Assembly (NCBI GenBank): GCA_963715825.1
Contig: CAVQSI010000027.1
Location: forward strand, 209,869-273,868
Origin: Sva-07 sp963715825
Lineage (GTDB): Bacteria; Actinomycetota; Acidimicrobiia; Acidimicrobiales; Ilumatobacteraceae
DNA: 64,000 bases
Reading direction: 5' to 3'
The notes under the pieces were generated by a model. It saw only the letters and a program-made list of their open reading frames with translations. It had not been told where the DNA came from and did no database searches. Positions within the stretch are counted from its first letter, which is position 1; each line of letters begins with the position of its first letter. The position numbers were made by a program, and so were the translations under genes. This document shows, piece after piece, positions 41,606 through 50,652 of this stretch.

Positions 41606-42010
41606 TCAGTCGGCCTGGCCGGTCTGGCGCAGGAACGTGAGCGAGTCCCACAGGTCGGTGCGGCGGGCGACGAGGCCGTCGCGCACGTCGAACCACATCA
41701 CCCCGGCGATGTCGATCGGCGTCCCCTCGTAGGTCGCCTCGAACCGGTAGCGCACCACGACGTCGCCGGCGTCGGGCGGCGACGTCTCGGCGATCTCTGC
41801 GAGCGTCACGACCGAGTACCGGGCGCCGACGAATGTCGACAGGAACTCGTCGAGCCGACGCCGGTACTCGGCTCGGCCGGCGCATCCCGAACCGAGTTCG
41901 CTCAGGTGCTCGTTGACGAAGTCGTCGGTGACGCAGGCGGCGACCGCATCGGCGTCGCCGGTCGCAAACGACGCAAGGTAGGTGCGTGCGACGTCGCCAC
42001 GAGTGTTCAC
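41606..42010 (-). CDS. SnoaL-like nuclear-transport-factor-2 fold protein
   Basis: 134 residues: VARTYLASFATGDADAVAACVTDDFVNEHLSELG opens the NTF2-like fold and RYRFEATYEGTPIDIAGVMWFDVRDGLVARRTDLWD the closing sheet; the end LWDSLTFLRQTGQ is typical for SnoaL-like proteins. Ligand unknown. Start GTG 42010 is supported by TACCGT seven bases upstream; farther left-open frame is a shadow. It diverges from the beta-propeller-like gene whose GTG is only 42 bases away, so both promoters lie in the 5' ends of the opposite genes. Confidence 0.8.
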   Translation of the reverse strand: MNTRGDVARTYLASFATGDADAVAACVTDDFVNEHLSELGSGCAGRAEYRRRLDEFLSTFVGARYSVVTLAEIAETSPPDAGDVVVRYRFEATYEGTPIDIAGVMWFDVRDGLVARRTDLWDSLTFLRQTGQAD

Positions 42011-42052
42011 CTGCGCGACGGTATCGGCACCGGCGTGTGGTCGAATGGCGTC

Positions 42053-43460
42053 GTGGCCGACGACAACCCCGACGACGCCTCGCCCTGGATGCGCGACGAC
42101 TGGGTTCCCGACAGCACCGAGCCCGATACCGCCGTGTTCGCCACCGGCCGACGCCCGCCCGCCGGACCATCTGCGCCGAGTTGGAGCGGTGGGGCCGACG
42201 AACCACCCCCGGAAGACTTCGACGACCCCGGCGCCGACGTCGGAGCACCGAGGTCGAACGTCGGACGCAAGGTCATCGCCGGTGGGGTGGTCATCGCGCT
42301 GCTCGTCGGTTCCGCCGGAGCACTGCTGCGCGACGACGGCGAGTCGGAGACCGATCCTGACCCGACGTCGCCAGCGGTGGAGATCGACGACACCGTGCCC
42401 GTCACGACGACGCTCGACACGATCCCGCCGACCAGCGTGCGCACCCTCGACGCCCTGGTGACGCCGGAACCCGGCCGGACACCGAACTGCGCTGGCGCCG
42501 GCGCCGATCGTCGACGGTGAGGTGCCGGCGTGGTCGCAACGGACGATCACGGTCCCCGCCGCCTTGGCCTCGATGGCGCCGACCGAGGTGGTCACGCTCT
42601 CGCCGTCCGGCATCGTCAGCGTCACCGAGTTCCCGAGCGGCCAGACGCGCAGCATCGACGTGTCCGACATCGGTGTCGATCGGCAACTGGCGCTGGGCGA
42701 CGGCACCGTCGTCGTGTTCGACTCGACGACGTTGGTGCAGATCCGCGACGACGAGCCGGTCGTCAAGTCCGAACTCCGTGACGGCATCATCTTCGTGCAG
42801 CCGTGGACGGGGACCGGGACCTTCGTCGTCACCTCGCCGACCACCGGCGACCGGGCACTCCAACAGGACTGGCTGCTTCGACCCGACGGCGACCTCGAGC
42901 TGTTGGAGAACCCGTTCGTCGACGAGACCAGTTTCTTCTCTCGCGTGTTCTCACCGTTCGGCGATGCACTGTTCACCGCTCCGGGCGGTGTCTACACGGC
43001 GGGTCTGGACGGCGCCGCCGAGCGGATCAGCACGGGCGTCCTGCTGGCGACGGGTTCGCGACACTGGGCGATCGAGGAGTGCGACGAGTCGCTCCGTTGC
43101 GCCTACTCGATCATCGAGTGGGACACCGGCACCGTCACCCCCGGCGTGCTCGACCCGATCGACGGATTCGGATTCCTCGACCCTGCCACCCACATCTCTC
43201 CGGACGGTCGCTCGATCGTGTTCCGAGGCGACTCCGACGGGTCCGGTCGCCGTCGGATCCTCGATGTCGCGACCGGCGAGTCGATTCAGGCGGGTCGCAT
43301 CAACCAGATCGTGTATCCCGACTCGTGGGCCAGCGACTCGTCGGGGCTCTTCTTCGCCGACCAATCCCTACAGTTCGTCGAGCGAACCAGCGGCACCGTC
43401 ACCGAGATCGACGACCTCGGCCCGATCCGAACTGTCGCCACCGGGTCGTTCTCGCAGTAG
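42053..43460 (+). CDS. Membrane-anchored beta-propeller-like protein, frame-disrupted
   Basis: Starts GTG 42053 with an acidic cytoplasmic stretch (ADDNPDDASPWMRDDWVPD), one membrane helix VIAGGVVIALLVGSAGALL, then a Thr-rich stalk to about 42480. The reading frame then shifts: ALAPAPIVDGEVPAWSQ and the extracellular domain (TEVVTLSPSGIVSVTEF, GDGTVVVFDSTTLVQI, ISPDGRSIVFRGDSDGSG) lie in the next frame to the stop at 43460. The repeated strand patterns look like WD40/TolB-type propeller blades. One base too many around 42484-42490 would explain the break. Without it the protein has about 468 residues. Confidence 0.68.
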
Positions 43461-43512
43461 CCGCCCCTGGACCGGTTGCGGCGGCCCTGTCGGCAGCCAC
43501 GTCGGTCGAGGG

Positions 43513-44349
43513 TCAGCCCAGCAGTGCGTCGAGCGACTTGGCGACCGATCCGAGGTCGGGCCGGTCGTGGTGCGACAGGCGAGTCAGGTAGGTGATCGCG
43601 ACGTCGTTGCGCTCGATGATGCCGCCGTCGGTGTCCGGTGCCAGCTGCACCATGTCGCCCCAACCCATCTCGACGGTGAACGCGTCTTCGTGGCCGGGGA
43701 TCGGCCTGAGCGTGGCCTGGGCCATCGAGCGTGGCGGCGCCTGGCCGACCTCGGCGAACTGCCAGGTGCCGAACTCCTCGACCGGGACGTCGGGCACGTT
43801 GATGTTGACCACGACCGGGTCGACCGGCATGTCGTCGACCAACGCCTGGGCCACGACCTTGGCGACGGCCGCGGCGCTGTCCCAGTGCTGGGTGGCGATC
43901 GACTCGTCCCAGCCCTGGCCCTCGACGCCGAAGCCGGTGACCGCCTGGCTGACCGCGATGCCGGAGATGCCGCCGTTGCGGCCCGTCAGCGCGGCGCCGA
44001 CCGTGCCCGAGTGATAGACGGCGCGGCCCACGTTGGCGCCGGGGTTGATGCCGCTGACGATCAGGTCGAACGGTGCCCCGAATGCGCCGAGGCGGGCGAA
44101 CATGACGCAGAGCGCCGGCGGGCCGCTGACCTTCCAGATCGCGGCAGCGCGACAGTCGTCGATGTGTCCCCGACGCACCTCGGGTTGGATCAGGTGCAAT
44201 GCCCCGAGCGCGGCACCCGCCCCCGAGAACTCCTGGTCGGGCGCCACGATGTGGACCTCGTGGTCGCCGTCGAGTTCACAGATCGCTCGGGCCAGCACGT
44301 GCAGGCCGATCGAGTCGATGCCGTCGTCGTTCGTCACCAGGATGCGCAT
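43513..44349 (-). CDS. surE: 5'/3'-nucleotidase SurE
   Basis: 278 residues. The metal-binding start is ILVTNDDGIDSIGL with N7, D8 and D9; SGINPGANVGRAVYHSGTVGAA is the second signature (N and S ligands). SurE dephosphorylates nucleoside monophosphates and short polyphosphates, often linked to stress survival. GGATGGAG lies just before the ATG and serves as Shine-Dalgarno. The gene diverges from the Rieske protein across 159 bases containing an inverted repeat. Confidence 0.93.
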   Translation of the reverse strand: MRILVTNDDGIDSIGLHVLARAICELDGDHEVHIVAPDQEFSGAGAALGALHLIQPEVRRGHIDDCRAAAIWKVSGPPALCVMFARLGAFGAPFDLIVSGINPGANVGRAVYHSGTVGAALTGRNGGISGIAVSQAVTGFGVEGQGWDESIATQHWDSAAAVAKVVAQALVDDMPVDPVVVNINVPDVPVEEFGTWQFAEVGQAPPRSMAQATLRPIPGHEDAFTVEMGWGDMVQLAPDTDGGIIERNDVAITYLTRLSHHDRPDLGSVAKSLDALLG

Positions 44350-44426
44350 GGCTCCATCCTCGCAGGGCTGTCCGACATTCAGCTGAACGGAACATGAACG
44401 ATCGGTGTGCCTCACGTTCCCCAACC

Positions 44427-44482
44427 CGAAAAATGTCCGTGACAGGTCGCAGGTGACCCTTTCGCGCGCACATTTCGGGCTG
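44427..44482. promoter_or_regulatory. Inverted repeat in the surE/Rieske divergent region
   Basis: CCCGAAAAATGT on the left and ACATTTCGGG on the right face each other across about 30 bases; with one or two bulged A the arms pair for ten bases. GTGACAGGTCGCAGGTGACC lies between. The spacing is like a two-site operator for a regulator of either gene. No candidate regulator is adjacent. Confidence 0.4.
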
Positions 44483-44508
44483 GATGAGGGATCTGTACGC
44501 TCGACGAG

Positions 44509-45495
44509 ATGGAGCTGCGCACCGATTCGTTCTGCGCGGACCCGGCGATGCGCACCCAGTGGTACGTGGTGGCCGATGCCGCCGACGTCGCCGATGAACC
44601 GGTCGGAGTGACGCTGCTCGGCGAGCGCTTCGTGCTGTGGCGCGGCGCCGACGGCGCGGTCTCTGCTGCGCCGGACCGGTGTCCGCACCGCGAGGCACCG
44701 CTGTCGCACGGATCGGTTTCCGGTGGCTGCCTCGTGTGCCCGTACCACTCGTGGAGCTTCGACGGGTCCGGCGTGTGCGTCGAGGTGCCGTCCTCGGGCC
44801 CCGGCGCCCCGATCCCGTCGGCGGCCAACCTCCATCTCGCCACCGTGCGCGAGCGCTACGGCCTCGTCTGGCTGTGCCCGGGTGTACCGGCCGGTGAGCC
44901 ACCCGACATACCGCAGGACCGTGATCCGTCGTTCCGTCGGGTGACCGCCGGCGTCGAGACCTGGCAGGTCTCCGCCACGCGCATGGTCGACAACTTCTGC
45001 GACGTCGCCCACTTCCCGTACGTCCACGCCGGCACCATCGGCCCCGACACCGATCCCGTCGTCGCCCCCATCCACGTCGAAGCGCTCGACGGCGGCTTCA
45101 CCGGCTACCACTACACCGTCGACGTCCACGACGAACGCGGCGACCCCGTTCGTCAACGCATGTCGACGGCGTTCCACCTGCCCTTCGTGGTGCGCTCGAA
45201 CACGTACTACGAGACCGGTCCGCGAACGGGGCACGATCGGGTGCTGCTGCTGTGCACCACCCCGGTCGACGACGTGACGTCGCTGTTCACGTTCGTGTCG
45301 TGGCGCAACCACGACCACCATCTTCCGGTCGACGAGTTCCTGGCGTTCGACCGCATGATCGGCGCCGAGGACCGGTCGGTGCTCGAACGCATCGGCGGCG
45401 TGTTGCCGCTCGATCAGACGCGCACCGTCAGCGTGCGCTCCGACCGGTTGTCGGTCGAGTGGCGTCGCCACTTCGCGACGTTGCTCGCCGGCTGA
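44509..45495 (+). CDS. Rieske-type aromatic-ring-hydroxylating oxygenase
   Basis: 328 residues. The Rieske [2Fe-2S] ligands are C58-P-H60 (CPHREAPLSHG) and C77-P-Y-H80 (CPYHSWSFDG). The mononuclear iron site is D161-N-F-C-D165-V-A-H168-x4-H173 in MVDNFCDVAHFPYVHAG, the 2-His/1-Asp pattern of oxygenase alpha subunits such as those of vanillate or phenoxybenzoate type. A single-component terminal oxygenase needing a separate reductase that is not in view. TACGCT ends seven bases before the ATG. It converges with the EamA-type transporter. Confidence 0.9.
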   Translation: MELRTDSFCADPAMRTQWYVVADAADVADEPVGVTLLGERFVLWRGADGAVSAAPDRCPHREAPLSHGSVSGGCLVCPYHSWSFDGSGVCVEVPSSGPGAPIPSAANLHLATVRERYGLVWLCPGVPAGEPPDIPQDRDPSFRRVTAGVETWQVSATRMVDNFCDVAHFPYVHAGTIGPDTDPVVAPIHVEALDGGFTGYHYTVDVHDERGDPVRQRMSTAFHLPFVVRSNTYYETGPRTGHDRVLLLCTTPVDDVTSLFTFVSWRNHDHHLPVDEFLAFDRMIGAEDRSVLERIGGVLPLDQTRTVSVRSDRLSVEWRRHFATLLAG

Positions 45496-45516
45496 CGGCG
45501 ACGATCGGCGCGAGGT

Positions 45517-46449
45517 TCAGAGCGCTTCGACCGGCGTTGCCGGCGTGGAGACCGGCGCCGTGCGCGAACTGGCAAGCGTGAACAGTGCGAGGCCGACGAT
45601 CACCAGCGCCATGCCGAGCACCTGCGGCGCCCGCACCTCCTCGCCGAGGATCAGGAACGCGAAGAACACGGCGAGGGCGGGTTGTGCGGTCTGCATGATG
45701 CTGATCGTGGCCACCGGGATGTGTTGTTGGGCGAAGACGATGCAGCCGTGGCTGAGCATGCCGGTGAGCAACGTCAGGATGCCCACGACGAGCCAGCCCC
45801 TCGCCGTCAACCCGAACACGTCCGACCCGGCGATGATCGCCGCGATCGGACCCGCGGTCAGCACGCCGATCGGCATCATGCACGCCATGAAGTCGAGCGT
45901 GCCGACCCCCGCCGCTCGGGCCTGCTTCGACGTGAGCAGGTAGGTGGTCCACAGCAGGATCACCCCGATCATCAGCAGGTCGCCGGACACCGACGATGCG
46001 CCCTGCTCCGGCCCGAAGAACAACACCAGGGTCACGCCGATGATCGAGATCACGCCCCACCGCAGCGCTGACCAGTTCGGACGTTCCGCGAAGAAGAACG
46101 CTCCGGCAGGCAGCATCACCAGCGGGGTCAGCGCCGTGATGAACTCGGCATGCGCGATGCTCGTCTTGGTGATCGCCGTGAAGAACAGGGCGATGTTGGC
46201 GCCGAACGCCAGCCCGGGAGCGAGCGCCAGTCGCCACGTTGTCGCGGTCGGCGCAGGACGGCCGGTGCGGACACGGGTGAACGCGATCACCGCCCACCAG
46301 CCGATGACGGCGCCGATCATTCGCCAGAACGCGATGACGGAACCGGTCGACTCGGACCACTTGATCAGCGCCGAGCTCGTCGAGAAGCTGATCACGGCGA
46401 CGGTCATGGCGAACAGTCCGAGCGCGCGTCCGCTGAAGCGTTCGGCCAT
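45517..46449 (-). CDS. EamA/DMT-superfamily transporter
   Basis: 310 residues with ten predicted membrane helices in two EamA repeats: FAMTVAVISFSTSSALIKW starts the first, and the second contains IMQTAQPALAVFFAFLILGE, the usual conserved end. These proteins move metabolites, often amino acids or nucleotides, across the inner membrane; direction and substrate are unknown. The ATG overlaps the TGA of the cation-efflux gene by one base (TGATG), so the two are co-translated. Confidence 0.88.
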   Translation of the reverse strand: MAERFSGRALGLFAMTVAVISFSTSSALIKWSESTGSVIAFWRMIGAVIGWWAVIAFTRVRTGRPAPTATTWRLALAPGLAFGANIALFFTAITKTSIAHAEFITALTPLVMLPAGAFFFAERPNWSALRWGVISIIGVTLVLFFGPEQGASSVSGDLLMIGVILLWTTYLLTSKQARAAGVGTLDFMACMMPIGVLTAGPIAAIIAGSDVFGLTARGWLVVGILTLLTGMLSHGCIVFAQQHIPVATISIMQTAQPALAVFFAFLILGEEVRAPQVLGMALVIVGLALFTLASSRTAPVSTPATPVEAL

Positions 46450-47405
46450 CAGCGTGCGTGCGGCGCGTCCGACCCGGTCACGAGATCGGGATGGTCGGTG
46501 CGGAGCAGATCGGGTTCGAGGTAGATCACCGTGGCGGCGGGAACGGCGGCCCGGATGGCGTCTTCGGTGGTGTTGATGGCTGCCACGAGTTCGTCGGCGC
46601 TGAGGTTCGAGGAGTACTCGACCTTGGCACCCACGAGGATCTCGTCGGGGCCGATGTGCTCGGTGCGGAGGTGGATCAGTCGGTCCACGTGCTCGCTCGA
46701 CTCGATCGCCGCGACGATCGCAAGGCGCGACGCTGCCGACGCCGACTCGCCGATCAGGAGACTCTTCATCTCGACAGCGAGCACTGCGGCGATCACGATC
46801 AGCAGCACGCCGATGCTGATCGAGCCGACCGCGTCCCAGCGCGCATCCTCGGTGAAGTGGGCCGTCAGCACGCCGCCGAGCGCGAAGAACAAGCCGGTGA
46901 GCGCGCCGACGTCCTCCAGCAGCACGACGGGCAGCTCGGGCTGCTTGGTGCTCCGGATGAACCGCCACCAGCTCGTGCCCGGCTCACGGACGTGGTTCGA
47001 CTCCTTCACCGCCGTGCGCAGCGAGAACGACTCCAACCCGATCGCCACCAACAGGATCACGACGGCGACGCCGAGGCTCTCGACCTCGTGCGGATCGCGG
47101 AACTTCTGGATGCCTTCGTAGAGCGCGAACATCCCGCCCATCGAGAACAGCACCAGCGCCACGGCGAACGACCAGAAGTACCGTTCGCGGCCGTAGCCGA
47201 ACGGATGCTCCGGCGTTGCGGACCGGCGGGCGCGGTGACCCCCGAAGAACAGCAGCACCTGGTTCCCGGTGTCTGCCGCCGAGTGGATGGTCTCCGCGAG
47301 GAGGCTCGCCGATCCGGTGATCAGGAAGCCGACGAACTTGCTGATCGCAATGCCGAGGTTGGCGAAGAACGCTGCGAAGATCGCTGTGCGGCTTCCGTCG
47401 GTCAC
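46449..47405 (-). CDS. Cation diffusion facilitator (CDF) family transporter
   Basis: 318 residues. Six membrane helices with the CDF metal sites: AETIHSAADTGNQVLLFFG (the H/D...D pattern of helix II; the first ligand position is H-S-A-A-D) and DVGALTGLFFALGG in helix V. The C-terminal cytoplasmic domain HLRTEHIGPDEILVGAKVEY is the ferredoxin-like CDF tail. It exports divalent cations such as zinc, iron or manganese by proton antiport. GTG 47405 is chosen because TACGCT is six bases upstream. It forms an operon with the EamA protein. Confidence 0.9.
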   Translation of the reverse strand: MTDGSRTAIFAAFFANLGIAISKFVGFLITGSASLLAETIHSAADTGNQVLLFFGGHRARRSATPEHPFGYGRERYFWSFAVALVLFSMGGMFALYEGIQKFRDPHEVESLGVAVVILLVAIGLESFSLRTAVKESNHVREPGTSWWRFIRSTKQPELPVVLLEDVGALTGLFFALGGVLTAHFTEDARWDAVGSISIGVLLIVIAAVLAVEMKSLLIGESASAASRLAIVAAIESSEHVDRLIHLRTEHIGPDEILVGAKVEYSSNLSADELVAAINTTEDAIRAAVPAATVIYLEPDLLRTDHPDLVTGSDAPHAR

Positions 47406-47496
47406 CCGTCGAGCGTAGGTCACCGGGTCGTGCGGCCAACGATGCGTTCGTCGGCCGGCGTTCCCCCCGGGAAGGGGCGCCGGTAGCCTCGACCAG

Positions 47497-48141
47497 ATGA
47501 GTCCCCTCGAAGCCATGGCCGCGGAGACCCCTGCATCGAGTGGCAGCGAGCCGATCATCTCGGTCACTCCCGAAGCGCTCGAGCACCTGCGCGAGCTGCG
47601 CGACGACGAGGCCGACGGTGACAAGCTCGGTCTGCGCCTGGCGATCGCATCCGATGCCGGCGAGGAGTTCCGCTACGACCTGTCGTTCGAGGAGTACCTC
47701 ACCGCTGCGTTCACCGACGAGGTGCGCACGCACGATGGGATGAAGGTCATCATCCCCGGCGACGACGTCGCGCTGCTCACCGGCGCCACGCTCGACTACA
47801 CCTCCACGCAGGGCCTCGTCATCCGCAACCCGAACCGACCGCTCGCTCCGTCCGTCGAGGGGCTGACCGCCGACGACGAACTGTCTGCGGAGATCGACGC
47901 GATGGTCGCCTCCGAGGTCAACCCCGCGCTCGCCGCCCACGGCGGCTTCGTCACCTACGTCGGCCACGACGGCGAGGGCACCGCCTACCTCACGATGGGC
48001 GGCGGCTGCCACGGCTGCTCGATGAGCAAGCAGACCATGCTCGACGGTGTCCAGACGATGCTGGTCGATGCCATCGAGGGCGTCGAGCGCGTCCGCGACC
48101 TCACCGATCACTCCACCGGCGAGAACCCGTTCTATTCCTGA
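47497..48141 (+). CDS. Nfu-type iron-sulfur cluster carrier (IscA-like plus NifU domain)
   Basis: 214 residues. The N-terminal half (ISVTPEALEHLRELRDDE to VIRNPNRP) is an IscA/HesB-like fold without its Cys ligands; the C-terminal half is a NifU domain with AAHGGFVTYVG and the cluster-binding C171-H-G-C174 in MGGGCHGCSMSKQTM. It carries and hands over [4Fe-4S] clusters, like NfuA. TAGCCT seven bases before the ATG. A short hairpin (48147-48164, CGGCCT/AGGCCG) follows the stop. Confidence 0.93.
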   Translation: MSPLEAMAAETPASSGSEPIISVTPEALEHLRELRDDEADGDKLGLRLAIASDAGEEFRYDLSFEEYLTAAFTDEVRTHDGMKVIIPGDDVALLTGATLDYTSTQGLVIRNPNRPLAPSVEGLTADDELSAEIDAMVASEVNPALAAHGGFVTYVGHDGEGTAYLTMGGGCHGCSMSKQTMLDGVQTMLVDAIEGVERVRDLTDHSTGENPFYS

Positions 48142-48171
48142 TCGCTCGGCCTCACGGCAGGCCGGTGACCG

Positions 48172-48483
48172 TCAGGTCAGGTCGCGCCGTGCCGACCGGT
48201 CACGTGGTGCGTGGCACGTCGGTCGTGAACGGCTCGCTCGGCGGGCGATGCGGCGCAGGGGAGGGTCCTGCTTCGGGGGTGTCTTGCGGGGTGGGAGCTC
48301 GGCGAGCAGGCGAGTGGTGATCGCAGTGATCTCGGCGACGGCGCGCTCGAAGGGTTCCTCGGTGGCAGCCGAGGTCTGCTGCACGCCGCTGATCTTGCGG
48401 ACGTACTGACGGGCTCCGGCTTCGATCTCGTCGGCGGTTGCCGCCGGTTCGAGGCCGCGCAGGGTGGTGATGTTGCGGCACAC
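48172..48483 (-). CDS. DUF2277-family protein
   Basis: 103 residues. The start MCRNITTLRGLEPAATADEIEAGARQYVRKISG is the characteristic opening of DUF2277, a small cytoplasmic family common in actinobacteria, with the Cys-Arg-Asn-Ile beginning and RQYVRK(I/V)SG. The middle helices end with LLAELPPRKTPP and PPLRR; the rest is a basic, low-complexity tail (RRASRSRPTCHAPRDRSARR) longer than I would expect. Function is unknown. GTG start two bases after the GNAT stop, so it is in that operon. Confidence 0.8.
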   Translation of the reverse strand: MCRNITTLRGLEPAATADEIEAGARQYVRKISGVQQTSAATEEPFERAVAEITAITTRLLAELPPRKTPPKQDPPLRRIARRASRSRPTCHAPRDRSARRDLT

Positions 48484-48484
48484 G

Positions 48485-48763
48485 TCAGCGCACCAGCAGC
48501 TCGGAGGCGTGGGCAGCGATGTGAGCGCGAGCGACCGGGCACGTCGCTCGAACCTGGATGCCGCGGGCGCGCAGATCGGCGATCACGCCGTCCATCAGCG
48601 TCGACGACCAGCCGTTGCCGCGATGCTGCGGTGCGGTCTCGATGTACGGGATCGTGATCGAGTCGACGCCGTGCGAGAACTCGGCGAAGGCGACCATCTC
48701 GTCGCCGACGTGGAGTTCGTAGCGGCCACGGTCGTCGTGACGGGTGACGGTTGCGGAATCCAT
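48485..48763 (-). CDS. Small GNAT-like N-acetyltransferase (YjdJ/GCN5-related)
   Basis: 92 residues: GRYELHVGDEMVAFAEFSHG, then IPYIETAPQHRGNGWSSTLMDGVIADLRARG, containing the acetyl-CoA-binding R-G-N-G-W-S in place of the usual Q/R-x-x-G-x-G/A, and CPVARAHIAAHASELL. This is the minimal GNAT domain found in the YjdJ/COG2388 family. The substrate is unknown. AACACT six bases before the ATG. It is immediately followed by the DUF2277 gene. Confidence 0.82.
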   Translation of the reverse strand: MDSATVTRHDDRGRYELHVGDEMVAFAEFSHGVDSITIPYIETAPQHRGNGWSSTLMDGVIADLRARGIQVRATCPVARAHIAAHASELLVR

Positions 48764-48816
48764 GGCCAGAGTGTTGCGCCGAGGGACCCGCTTCACACCT
48801 GTGGCAGGCTCGGGCC

Positions 48817-49355
48817 ATGGCCGACCTTCCCGGGACCGCCGAGCTGTACCGGCTCGCACACGCTTCCTTCCACGAGTTCGCAGCGACTCGCAGGTGGAAC
48901 GCAACCGCCACGCACGGGTCGACGAACTGCTCGACCGCTGGGCGCAACAGGCGCCGGGTTTCGCCGACGCACTCCAGGCGATGGGCGAGACCCGCCCGCC
49001 GATCGACGTCCACAGCCACGAACACGATCTTCGCCAGGCACTCGGTCGTCCCGGCGCGCGCTCCAGCGTGATCGTCGAGACCGCCGGGTCCTCCTTGGCG
49101 TCGCTCGACGGTGTGGCCGTGCGGTTGACCGTCGAACTCGATGACGGGCGAGTGGTCGCCAGCGGTGATCCCGACAGCACCTCGACGGTGGTCCTGCGAG
49201 GTGTGTCGGTGTTCGAACTGTTCCGCTCGCGGCTCGGCCGTCGCAGCCGGGAGCAGGTGCGGGACGACGACTGGAACGGCAGCGATGCCGACGTCGAGGC
49301 GATACTGGTTCGATGGTTCAGTTTCGGTCCCTCGCCGTTGCCGATCCACGAGTGA
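48817..49355 (+). pseudogene. Mycothiol-dependent maleylpyruvate isomerase family gene with frame break and missing DinB-like part
   Basis: The first 24 codons from ATG 48817 (MADLPGTAELYRLAHASFHE and onward) lie in one frame. The remainder, SQVERNRHARVDELLDRWAQ onward, is in another, to 49355. The later part has DVHSHEHDLRQALGRPGAR and FELFRSRLGRRSREQ, signatures of the family's C-terminal region. Normally a metal-binding four-helix segment with PGW and DVVAHL-type motifs lies between these two parts, and it is absent. An internal out-of-frame deletion of roughly 60 codons fits better than a single indel. CAGGCT six bases before the ATG. Confidence 0.65.
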
Positions 49356-49394
49356 CCGGCCCAGGAGGGACGGTCGTCGACGCGCCGGTCGCGT

Positions 49395-50597
49395 TCAGAC
49401 CGGCGTCTCGAGGGCACGCTCGAAGTCGGCAACCACATCGCCGGTGTCCTCGAGGCCGACCGACACGCGCAGCAGTCCTTCACTGACACCGGCGTCGGCG
49501 CGCTCCTCGGGAGTGAGGCTGGTGTGGGTCGACGTGGACGGGTGGCAGACGATCGTCTCGGGCCCGCCGAGCGACGTGGCGACGCGAGCGACACGCAGCC
49601 GACCGAGCAGCGCCGACGCCGTGTCGCGGTCGGCGACCTCGAACGACAACACCGTGCCGTACTGGCGGAGCTGCTTGGTGGCGAGCGCGTGCTGCGGATG
49701 TTCGCTCAGCCCGGGATAGTGCACGGCACGAACTTCGGGATGGTCGGCCAACGTGATCGCTAGTGAGCGGGCGGTGTCGTTCTGCTGTCGGGTGCGAACA
49801 CCCATCGTGCGAAGACCGCGCAGCGCGTTCAGCGCGTCGAACGGTGACGGCGTCGACCCGTGCAGCACCGAGTAGGCCCAGATCTCGCCGAGGAGGTCGG
49901 CGTCGCCGGAGATCACTCCGAGCGTGGCGTCGTTGTGGCCGGCGATGCCCTTGGTGGCGGAATGCAGTGAGATGTCGACACCGTGGGCGAGCGGCTGCTG
50001 GCCGAGCGGTGTGGCGAACGTCGAGTCGACGACGGTGAACGGACCCTTGATCGCGCCGAGCTCGTCGAGGTCGGCCAACTCGAGCAGCGGGTTCGACGGC
50101 GTCTCGGCGAGCACCAGCATCGTTCGGCCGGGCTCGACCGCGTCGGCGAAGGCGCCTGGCGTCGCGACGTCGACGAAGGTCACGTCGATCCCCATCCGAC
50201 GGCACGGACCTTGGAGAAAGGCGAGCGTGCCGGCGTACAGCTGACGCTGGGCGACGATGTGGTTGCCGGTCGAACAGAGCGCGAACACCGTCGATGCGAT
50301 GGCGCCCATGCCGGACGCGAACGCGAGCGACTCCTCGGCGCCTTCCAGCTCGGCCATTGCCTCCTCGAACGATCGGACGGTGGGGTTCGAGTAGCGCGAG
50401 TAGAAGCCGTCGTGACGCAGCGCGGTGGCGCGTCGGTGGGCGTCGTCGAGGCTCTTGGACTCCCAGGTGCTCGACGCCCACAGTGCCGGCGCAAGCGATG
50501 ATCCGCTCGATGAACGCCCGGCGGTGATCGCCAACGTCTCCGGCGCCAGGTCGGAACGCGTCGGAGTCTCGTACGGCGACGGTGTCTCGCTCGACAT
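49395..50597 (-). CDS. Cystathionine gamma-synthase/lyase-type PLP enzyme
   Basis: 400 residues, Cys/Met-metabolism PLP family. YSRYSNPT (66-73), ASGMGAIASTVFAL (94-107), ETPSNPLL, and PLP lysine K216 in SLHSATKGIAGHND; near the end, SLGGPETIVCHPSTSTH. It catalyses a gamma- or beta-replacement or elimination in transsulfuration (homocysteine/cystathionine/methanethiol reactions); the exact reaction needs biochemical data. The start is supported by TAGCGT eight bases upstream. The downstream neighbour is the maleylpyruvate isomerase remnant, convergent. Confidence 0.9.
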   Translation of the reverse strand: MSSETPSPYETPTRSDLAPETLAITAGRSSSGSSLAPALWASSTWESKSLDDAHRRATALRHDGFYSRYSNPTVRSFEEAMAELEGAEESLAFASGMGAIASTVFALCSTGNHIVAQRQLYAGTLAFLQGPCRRMGIDVTFVDVATPGAFADAVEPGRTMLVLAETPSNPLLELADLDELGAIKGPFTVVDSTFATPLGQQPLAHGVDISLHSATKGIAGHNDATLGVISGDADLLGEIWAYSVLHGSTPSPFDALNALRGLRTMGVRTRQQNDTARSLAITLADHPEVRAVHYPGLSEHPQHALATKQLRQYGTVLSFEVADRDTASALLGRLRVARVATSLGGPETIVCHPSTSTHTSLTPEERADAGVSEGLLRVSVGLEDTGDVVADFERALETPV

Positions 50598-50652
50598 GGC
50601 GGTCGACGCTACCCGCGCCGAGGTCCACGACGTGCCCGGCACGTCCTGGACA

